Shown here: one piece after another, positions 8,599 through 14,928 of the stretch
Layout of the letters: each line of letters begins with the position of its first letter
Numbering within the stretch: position 1 is the stretch's first letter
Source of the DNA: Idiomarina sp. UBA6142
GTDB taxonomy: Bacteria; Pseudomonadota; Gammaproteobacteria; Enterobacterales; Alteromonadaceae
NCBI GenBank assembly: GCA_002423905.1
Contig: DIVC01000098.1
Span: 3,333-19,512, forward strand
Length of the DNA: 16,180 bases
Reading direction: 5' to 3'
Notes under the pieces: generated by a model
Database searches by the model: none
What the model saw: only the letters and a program-made list of their open reading frames with translations
Told to the model about the DNA's origin: nothing
Made by a program: the position numbers and the translations under genes

Positions 8599-8639
8599 CA
8601 TAGCATGTTGAGAGCATTGCTACCACAGGAGAGAACGCG

Positions 8640-9233
8640 ATGAGCACAGGTTGGATCATTATTATTATTGCCGTGATTGTGTTGCTATGGGCAATCAGTA
8701 TCTACAACAACTTGGTTCGCTTAAAGAACCAATATCAAAATGCCTTTGCGCAAATTGAAGTGCAATTGAAGCGACGCTACGACCTGATTCCGAACTTGGT
8801 CGAAACCGCTAAAGCCTATCTAAAGCATGAAAGTGAAACTCTTGAAGCAGTGGTTGCCGCGCGTAATCAAGCCGCTGGAGCACTGAAGCAAGCAGCGGCC
8901 GATCCATCCAATGCCAGCGCCATGCAGGGCTTAGGTGGGGCAGAATCAGCCCTAGGTTCAGCCTTAGGGCGGTTAAATGTAGTGATGGAAGCCTACCCCG
9001 ACCTAAAAGCCAATCAAAATATGATGCAAGTGTCCGAAGAGCTGACCAGCACCGAAAACCGCGTTGCCTTCTCACGGCAAGCCTTTAATGATGCAGTGAT
9101 GGGTTATAACACCTATCGTCAATCATTCCCACCAGTGGTATTCGCTAGCTTTTTTGGTCATCCCAACGATGCCAGCTTACTCGAATTTGCCGATAGCGCA
9201 GCAATTCAGGCAGCACCCAAAGTGCAGTTCTAA
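8640..9233 (+). CDS. lemA: LemA family membrane protein
   Basis: This 197-residue protein has one N-terminal hydrophobic segment (about residues 4-22) followed by a helical domain. The family signature is clear: YNNLVRLKNQYQNAFAQIEV (22-41), then QLKRRYDLIPNLVETAKAY (42-60), then a repeat-like Ala/Gln-rich helix, NVVMEAYPDLKANQNM (113-128) and TENRVAFSRQAFNDAVMGYN (138-157). LemA proteins are anchored in the membrane with a large alpha-helical soluble part; their biochemical role is not settled. The start has a strong AGGAGA at 8627-8632. It is 6 bases upstream of an M48 metalloprotease gene. LemA next to an M48/HtpX-like protease is a recurrent pairing, which suggests they act together at the membrane, perhaps in envelope protein quality control. 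That role is inference. Confidence 0.94.
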   Translation: MSTGWIIIIIAVIVLLWAISIYNNLVRLKNQYQNAFAQIEVQLKRRYDLIPNLVETAKAYLKHESETLEAVVAARNQAAGALKQAAADPSNASAMQGLGGAESALGSALGRLNVVMEAYPDLKANQNMMQVSEELTSTENRVAFSRQAFNDAVMGYNTYRQSFPPVVFASFFGHPNDASLLEFADSAAIQAAPKVQF

Positions 9234-9239
9234 GCAGTT

Positions 9240-10898
9240 ATGGTTAATTTTTTCGAGCAACAGCAACAAGCTAAACGTAACACCACCTTACTGGTGGTGT
9301 TATTTATGGTGGCCATCAGTCTCATCATCGCTATCGTAACTGCGGCAGCGGCCATAGTGATGGGTTATCTGAATAGCGATGCCAATGGCAGCTATCAGGT
9401 ACACACCGGTCCATTGACCATGGTGGCTTTAGTGGTGGCCGCCAGTATCGGTTTGGTGATGCTGTTTAAATGGTTACAACTAAAACCAGGTGGTCACGTC
9501 GTTGCTGAGAGCCTCGGTGGCGTGCGTATTGCCCCCGATTCCCAAGACCCGCTCGAACGCCGAATTCTGAATGTCGTTGAAGAAATGGCGATTGCCGCCA
9601 ATATGCCAGTGCCCAGTGTTTATTTGTTACCCGAAGAGGGTGCGATTAATGCTTTTGCTGCCGGATATGCCAGTAAAGATGCGGTGATAGGGCTAACTCG
9701 CGGGGCGGTTGAAAGTTTTTCCCGCGAGCAATTGCAAGCGGTGGTAGCACATGAATTTAGCCACATTCTGAACGGCGACATGCGCATGAATATTCGCCTT
9801 ATCGCGGCTTTAGCAGGGATTTTGGCGCTCGCCAAAATGGGTGAAATACTGCTACGGACCGCTCGTTTTAGTGGTCGGCGTAACAGTAAAGAGGTGAACC
9901 CTTTACCCTTTATTGGCTTGGCTTTATTGATTATCGGCTGGATCGGAGTGCTGTTTGGCAGCATCATTAAAGCCGCAGTATCGCGCCAGCGCGAATATTT
10001 GGCCGATGCCGCCGCAGTGCAATTCACCCGTAACCCAGAAGCCCTTGCTGGAGCGCTCAAACAGATTGGCGCTCGCCAAGATGGCAGTCGACTCACGCAC
10101 AAAAACAGCAGTGAAGCAGCGCACTTATTTTTTGGTAACGCGGTATCCAGCTGGTTCAGTATGATGGCCACCCACCCACCATTGGAAAAACGCATTAAGC
10201 GATTGGAGCCGCGCTGGAATGGTCGTTACCCCGAACCACGCCAAGCCTTTAGCGAAACCGAACAGGTGCACAAAGCCGCGCAACCACAACCCACCGCATT
10301 GAATCGCTTGGCGCTGCTGGCCTTACCCGCGCTATTGCTGGAGCAAGCGCGTAGCCCCAAACACGCGCCAGCGTTGGTGCGTGAACTGCTTGCGACACAA
10401 CAAAGCAGCAGTACCATGCTGCCTGAACTGAGCCAGTTGAATGCCGCGCAACTATTGGCCTTGGTGGAATTATCGATGCCCGCGCTACGGTTAACCGAAG
10501 GCGGCGAAAAATTAGCCCTATTGGCTGATTTAGAGAGTTTCGCTGCTGGCAATGACCTGTTCCATTGGTGTTTGTATCAGCTGATTGCGCGGCAGCTTCT
10601 GCCCGCTAAGCGCTTTGCTACTCGCATTGATAATCAACGAGCCTTTGATCTGACGGTCAGCGCTCTGGTTGATGCAGAACAGGGACAGCAACTCAATTAT
10701 GCTGAACTCGAGCAAGCCATCAATACCTGCCACCACTGGTCACCATCGATGAAAGAACAGGTCGTATCACGCTGGCTGCAAGTGGCACAACAAGACGGTA
10801 TGATCTCTGCCACCGAACAAAAACTGATTGCCACCTTGTGCGCGTGCATTGAAGAGCCCTTGCCTGATGCGTTATTGACCCCAACTAAGGGACAATAA
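9240..10898 (+). CDS. M48 family membrane metalloprotease with long C-terminal extension
   Basis: This 552-residue protein is a zinc metalloprotease related to HtpX. The zinc motif HEFSH is at residues 171-175 and the third ligand Glu is E252 in SRQREYLADAAAV. Four hydrophobic segments are visible: about 16-42, 60-77, 184-204 and 222-245, so the active site is membrane-associated. THPPLEKRIKRLEP (311-324) ends the usual M48 domain. The remaining 225 residues are not part of the HtpX core. They are Leu/Ala-rich and helical, and the end (WLQVAQQDGMISATEQKLIATLCA, about 512-535) resembles a TerB-like helical domain. It begins 6 bases after lemA with no strong ribosome site, so translation is probably coupled. 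HtpX-like proteases degrade misfolded membrane proteins; the substrate here is unknown. Confidence 0.92.
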   Translation: MVNFFEQQQQAKRNTTLLVVLFMVAISLIIAIVTAAAAIVMGYLNSDANGSYQVHTGPLTMVALVVAASIGLVMLFKWLQLKPGGHVVAESLGGVRIAPDSQDPLERRILNVVEEMAIAANMPVPSVYLLPEEGAINAFAAGYASKDAVIGLTRGAVESFSREQLQAVVAHEFSHILNGDMRMNIRLIAALAGILALAKMGEILLRTARFSGRRNSKEVNPLPFIGLALLIIGWIGVLFGSIIKAAVSRQREYLADAAAVQFTRNPEALAGALKQIGARQDGSRLTHKNSSEAAHLFFGNAVSSWFSMMATHPPLEKRIKRLEPRWNGRYPEPRQAFSETEQVHKAAQPQPTALNRLALLALPALLLEQARSPKHAPALVRELLATQQSSSTMLPELSQLNAAQLLALVELSMPALRLTEGGEKLALLADLESFAAGNDLFHWCLYQLIARQLLPAKRFATRIDNQRAFDLTVSALVDAEQGQQLNYAELEQAINTCHHWSPSMKEQVVSRWLQVAQQDGMISATEQKLIATLCACIEEPLPDALLTPTKGQ

Positions 10899-10978
10899 GC
10901 AATCCCAGACCCTGCGGTGATAGCGATCCTAACCCACTAGCTCTGCGTAGTGACTGAACTATACTCAAGGAGTACCGA

Positions 10979-12076
10979 ATGACCTCTGCTTTATTTCGTC
11001 CATTTCAATGTAAAACCCTCAACTTACGTAATCGCACGGTGATGGCACCTATGACTCGTAGCTTCTCGCCAGGTAACGTGCCAAACGACGATAACGTCGC
11101 TTACTATGCCCGCCGTGCCGCCGGAGAAGTGGGTCTTATTGTGACCGAAGGGACTGAGATCAATCATGCTGGCGCCAGTGGCTACCCGAACGTACCGCAT
11201 ATTTTTGGTGCCGAGGCCATGGCCGGCTGGAAGAAAGTGGTCGATGCTGTGCACGCTGAAGGCGGACAGATTATTCCGCAATTGTGGCATGTGGGAGCCG
11301 TGCGTAAGCCGGAGCATGAGGGCGCTGCGCCGGCTTATTCGCCATCAGGCCTATTTGCGCCTGGTAAGCACAACGGTGTGAGCATGACCAAGCAAGATAT
11401 TGATGATGTGATTGCCGCCTTTGCAGAATCCGCGCGTTTAGCCAAAGAGGTTGGTTTCGACGGCGTCGAAATTCATGGCGCTCATGGCTATCTGATTGAT
11501 CAATTTTTGTGGGATGGTACCAACCTGCGCGACGACGAGTATGGTGGTTCATTGGCGAACCGCGCGCGGTTTGCGGTCGAGATCATTCAAGCAGTGCGCG
11601 CCGCGGTCGGCGAAGACTTTGCGATTGTATTCCGCTTCTCTACCTGGAAACAGCAAGACTATAAAGCCAGCTTAGTTGATGGCCCAGAGCAATTGGCCGA
11701 GTTGCTGAAATTACTCAGCGACGCCGGTGTGGATGTGTTTCACGCCTCCACCCGACGCTTCTGGGAACCAGAATTCCCGGGCTCTGCGTTAAATCTTGCT
11801 GGCTGGACCCAAAAGCTAACCGGTAAGCCGACCATTTCCGTGGGTAGCGTTGGTTTAAGCGAAGATTTTATGAGTGGTACGTTCATGTCGAAGCAAGCGC
11901 AGGTTGAAAAATCTGGCCTCGATGAGCTCAACCAGCGCATGCAAGCAGGTGAGTTTGATTTGATCGCAGTCGGTCGGGCCTTGCTACAAGATCCGAACTG
12001 GGTCAAAAAGGTCCGCGAAGGCCGAGACGATGATCTTGAACCGTTCAATAATGCCTCATTGAAAGAGCTGTACTAA
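10979..12076 (+). CDS. Old Yellow Enzyme family NAD(P)H:flavin oxidoreductase / ene-reductase
   Basis: This 365-residue flavoprotein has a TIM-barrel fold with FMN and reduces activated C=C bonds or related electrophiles with NAD(P)H. The classical start RNRTVMAPMTRS contains the flavin-contacting Thr26. The substrate-binding pair is His166-His169 in VEIHGAHGYLIDQFL, followed by Tyr171; the His/His pair occurs in enzymes such as PETN reductase. DEYGGSLANRARF (186-198) and VGRALLQDPNWV (331-342) are further OYE family blocks. A strong AAGGAG at 10967-10972 supports the start. It is followed after 24 bases by two photolyase-family genes, so all three may form an operon of flavin enzymes. The natural substrate cannot be read from sequence. 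The 80 bases upstream contain no clear promoter. Confidence 0.93.
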   Translation: MTSALFRPFQCKTLNLRNRTVMAPMTRSFSPGNVPNDDNVAYYARRAAGEVGLIVTEGTEINHAGASGYPNVPHIFGAEAMAGWKKVVDAVHAEGGQIIPQLWHVGAVRKPEHEGAAPAYSPSGLFAPGKHNGVSMTKQDIDDVIAAFAESARLAKEVGFDGVEIHGAHGYLIDQFLWDGTNLRDDEYGGSLANRARFAVEIIQAVRAAVGEDFAIVFRFSTWKQQDYKASLVDGPEQLAELLKLLSDAGVDVFHASTRRFWEPEFPGSALNLAGWTQKLTGKPTISVGSVGLSEDFMSGTFMSKQAQVEKSGLDELNQRMQAGEFDLIAVGRALLQDPNWVKKVREGRDDDLEPFNNASLKELY

Positions 12077-12092
12077 CTATCAGGCTATCAGG
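12077..12092 (+). repeat. Tandem 8-bp repeat at the DASH ribosome-binding site
   Basis: CTATCAGG occurs twice in direct succession immediately after the OYE stop codon. The second copy supplies the ribosome site (AGGAG at 12090-12094, 6 bases before the ATG of the DASH gene). The first copy places a second AGG 8 bases further upstream. Confidence 0.7.
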
Positions 12093-12100
12093 AGTTCGCC

Positions 12101-13444
12101 ATGGCGCTACATCGGGTCGGGTTGTATTGGTTTAGCAATGACCTGCGCGTCACTGATAACCCGCTGTTAGCGCAAGCGGCCAACGAATGCCAACAGCTGA
12201 TTTGTTTGTACGTATTGCCGCCCGAGTGGCGGCAACCAAACCGCTATGGTTTGCGCAGTTTGGGGGATCAGCGGTGGCGGTTTTTACAGCGCAGCCTGGG
12301 CGATTTACGCCAACAACTCCAAGCCCGTGGCCAGCAGTTATTGGTGCTGCAACAAAACCCTCTGCATAGCTTAGCCGAATTAATCAGCCAGCATGGTATC
12401 GCCGTCATTTACTACAGTCAGCATGTTGGCTACTACGAGCGCCGCTATCAGCAGCTGCTGCGGCAACGTTATCCATTTATTCACTACAATAGTGCGAGCA
12501 CGCATACCTTATTCGACCCGCTGCAATTGCCCTTTAAGCTCGATGAACTACCGGACAACTTTTCCAAATTTCGGCGCTTGGTGGAAGCCGCTGATCTGCG
12601 CTCCCAGCTGGCTTCGGCTCAGCCGCCACCGGTTGCTTTGCCGCGCACTCCGCTGAATACCGAGCTGGTAAGTCACAACTGGCAACAACTACCAGCAGTG
12701 AATCATGTTGCCGATCATCCGTGGCAAGGTGGGAGCAGTTCTGCCATCAACCATGTGCAACAGTATTTTACCAGTACTGCACCGCAGCATTACAAAGCAA
12801 CGCGTAACGCCCTAGATGACTGGCCAGCCTCAACCAAGTTTTCTGCATGGTTAGCCGATGGCTCACTGTCAGTGCGCCAGGTACTCGATGCACTTGCTCA
12901 TCATGAGCAACAGTTTGGCGCCAATGACAGCACCTATTGGATTTGGTTTGAACTGCTCTGGCGCGAATATTTTCAATGGTATGCCCTAGCCCATGGTAAA
13001 CGCCTGTTTGCCTTTACAGGCCTCAAGCAACAGGGTCCCAGAACCAGTTTTTATGCTGCTCGGTTTCAGAAATGGTGCAGTGGCAATACTCCCTATCCAA
13101 TTGTTAATGCCTGCATGCGCCAATTAAATCAAACAGGCTACATGTCCAATCGCGGACGGCAATTAGTGGCCAGTTGCTTAGTCCATGAATTGCAACTGGA
13201 TTGGCGCTATGGTGCAGCGTATTTTGAGCAGCAATTGATTGATTATGATGTTGCTGCTAATTGGGGTAATTGGCAGTATCTCGCCGGAGTTGGAGCTGAC
13301 CCTCGTGGTCACCGCCGCTTTGATCTGGATAAACAAACCCGCCACTATGATCCGCATGGCAGTTTTATCGCGCACTGGGGTAACTCGCGGGCTAGTGCAG
13401 TGCTTGATCATTGTGATGCGGCAGATTGGCCTATTGACGAATGA
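12101..13444 (+). CDS. DASH family cryptochrome / photolyase homologue
   Basis: This 447-residue protein has an N-terminal alpha/beta antenna domain (from VGLYWFSNDLRVTDN, residues 6-20) and a C-terminal helical FAD domain (about 210-430). DASH-type marks are PFKLDELPDNFSKFRRLVEA (144-163), STKFSAWLADGSLS (244-257), DSTYWIWFELLWREYFQW (276-293), MSNRGRQLVAS (348-358) and NWGNWQYLAGVGADPRGHRRF (387-407). DASH proteins bind FAD and often a folate, and repair cyclobutane pyrimidine dimers in single-stranded DNA or act as blue-light sensors. Two electron-transfer Trp are present (W391 and W368), but the distal one is replaced by Thr315, and the conserved Asp of YPxVDA is Asn336. The antenna motif reads WFSNDLR where WFRNDLR is usual. 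The ribosome site AGGAG lies 6 bases upstream. It overlaps the next gene by ATGA. Confidence 0.92.
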   Translation: MALHRVGLYWFSNDLRVTDNPLLAQAANECQQLICLYVLPPEWRQPNRYGLRSLGDQRWRFLQRSLGDLRQQLQARGQQLLVLQQNPLHSLAELISQHGIAVIYYSQHVGYYERRYQQLLRQRYPFIHYNSASTHTLFDPLQLPFKLDELPDNFSKFRRLVEAADLRSQLASAQPPPVALPRTPLNTELVSHNWQQLPAVNHVADHPWQGGSSSAINHVQQYFTSTAPQHYKATRNALDDWPASTKFSAWLADGSLSVRQVLDALAHHEQQFGANDSTYWIWFELLWREYFQWYALAHGKRLFAFTGLKQQGPRTSFYAARFQKWCSGNTPYPIVNACMRQLNQTGYMSNRGRQLVASCLVHELQLDWRYGAAYFEQQLIDYDVAANWGNWQYLAGVGADPRGHRRFDLDKQTRHYDPHGSFIAHWGNSRASAVLDHCDAADWPIDE

Positions 13445-14928
13445 GTTGCGCGGTTGTCTGGTTTAAGCGCGATCTGCGCTTAACTGATCATCTCCCACTG
13501 GTCGCCGCGATTGAGAGCGGTGCGCCGCTGTTGTTGCTCTATGTGGTGGAGCCTTTGCTACAACAGGACCGCCATTATCATCAACGTCACTGGCACTTTG
13601 TGGCACAATCTATTGCTGATATGAATGATCAACTCGCAGCGCTCAAGCACCCTGATGCTCACTTGTGGGTTGTTCATGGCGATGTCCTCGAAGTACTGCA
13701 GCAACTTCATCAGCAGGTCAGTATTGATGCCCTCTATGCGCATCAAGAAATTGGGTTGGCCAATACGTACGCACGAGACCGTGCGGTGCAAGCGTGGTGC
13801 GATAGCCAAGACATCCACTGGCAACAATATCAAACTGCCGGGGTTATTCGCGGCTTGGCCACTCGGCAACACTGGGATGAACGTTGGAAACAGGTGATGC
13901 GCAGCCGCATTGTTGCAGTTCCCTGGCATCAGGCACACTGGCTACCAAGCACGCAAGTTGGCCAGCACTTAGCAGCCTTTCAGCCGACGCCACAGTGGCT
14001 GTTACCGACCACGGAACTGCCCTATCAGCATGGCGGCAGCCGCGCGGCTTGGGCGACCTTAGCGGACTTTTTTGCCGGGCGTGGTAAAAACTATCCGTAT
14101 CATATTTCGAAACCAGAATTAAGCCGCTACAGTTGCTCGCGCATGTCACCTCATTTAGCGTGGGGCACCATCAGCATGCGCGAATTCTACCAACATTTAC
14201 TCCGCCAATGGCACACTCCCGGTTGGCGCAGAACACTAGTAGCCTTAGCCTCAAGGTTGCACTGGCATTGTCATTTTATGCAGAAGTTTGAAAGTGAATG
14301 CGCGATGGAGTTTCGCCCAGTCAATCGTGCTTACCTCGATTTCCCTTATCGTTCAGATAGCCAAGTAAGTGAGCACTTACATGCATGGGAAACCGGTCAA
14401 ACCGGATTTCCTCTGGTAGATGCCTGCATGCGCTGCGTGATCGCAACAGGCTATTTAAACTTTCGGATGCGGGCCATGTTAGTGAGCTTTTTATGCCATT
14501 TATTAGGCATTGATTGGCGCGCTGGAGTGCATCATCTGGCTCGGCAATTTCTTGATTTTGAGCCCGGTATTCATTATCCCCAGTTTCAGATGCAAGCCGG
14601 TGTTACCGGCACCAATACCATTCGAATTTATAACCCCACGAAACAGGCCCAAGAGCATGATGCCGATGGTGTATTTATCAAACGCTGGTGCCCGGAACTG
14701 GCTGAACTCCCAACGCCTTTGCTAGCCGAGCCATGGCGTATGACGGCTATGGAACAAACGCTGTATAACTGCAAAATTGGCAGCGATTATCCAGCGCCGA
14801 TTATTGATTTGCCGGTGGCTGCCAAGCAAGCCCGCGACATTCTATGGGGCTATCGCCAACAGCCAGGGGTCAAACGTGACGGCAAACGTATTGTCAGCCG
14901 CCATGTTCGGCCGAAAAAAACCGCTTAA
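13441..14928 (+). CDS. Photolyase/cryptochrome-like FAD-binding protein, atypical
   Basis: This 495-residue protein has the photolyase N-terminal domain (VVWFKRDLRLTDHLPL, residues 5-20) and a C-terminal FAD domain with HAWETGQTGFPLVDACMRC (314-332), GYLNFRMRAMLVSFL (337-351), LGIDWRAGVHHLARQFLD (355-372), and GTNTIRIYNPTKQAQEHDADG with FIKRWCPEL at 412-420. The class I pattern NNGGWQW is replaced by IHYPQFQM (377-384). By ungapped comparison with E. coli PhrB, whose numbering coincides here, Asn378 is His, Trp382 is Phe and Trp306 is Asp, while Trp359 is kept; the substrate-contacting Glu274 of PhrB aligns with Arg272. It therefore belongs to a divergent branch, and DNA repair activity should not be assumed. 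The ATG overlaps the DASH stop (ATGA), which implies coupled translation. Its TAA shares TTAA with the convergent sulfhydrylase gene. The basic C-terminal tail (about 478-493) could bind nucleic acid. Confidence 0.88.
   Translation: MSCAVVWFKRDLRLTDHLPLVAAIESGAPLLLLYVVEPLLQQDRHYHQRHWHFVAQSIADMNDQLAALKHPDAHLWVVHGDVLEVLQQLHQQVSIDALYAHQEIGLANTYARDRAVQAWCDSQDIHWQQYQTAGVIRGLATRQHWDERWKQVMRSRIVAVPWHQAHWLPSTQVGQHLAAFQPTPQWLLPTTELPYQHGGSRAAWATLADFFAGRGKNYPYHISKPELSRYSCSRMSPHLAWGTISMREFYQHLLRQWHTPGWRRTLVALASRLHWHCHFMQKFESECAMEFRPVNRAYLDFPYRSDSQVSEHLHAWETGQTGFPLVDACMRCVIATGYLNFRMRAMLVSFLCHLLGIDWRAGVHHLARQFLDFEPGIHYPQFQMQAGVTGTNTIRIYNPTKQAQEHDADGVFIKRWCPELAELPTPLLAEPWRMTAMEQTLYNCKIGSDYPAPIIDLPVAAKQARDILWGYRQQPGVKRDGKRIVSRHVRPKKTA

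Noticed and set aside
9620..10195. A 191-codon open frame on the minus strand opposite the M48 protease gene
   Set aside because: It lies wholly antisense to a clear protease domain, its translation is rich in Arg, Ser and Ala without a recognisable motif, and no ribosome site precedes it. It is best explained as a shadow of the coding strand.
10935..10951. CACTA and TAGTG as a terminator stem after the M48 gene
   Set aside because: Only 5 base pairs with an 8-base loop and no T run follow, so it is no better than chance.
10960..10965. TATACT as a possible -10 element for the OYE gene
   Set aside because: Transcription would start within or just before the AAGGAG ribosome site, leaving almost no leader, and no -35 hexamer lies at a proper distance.
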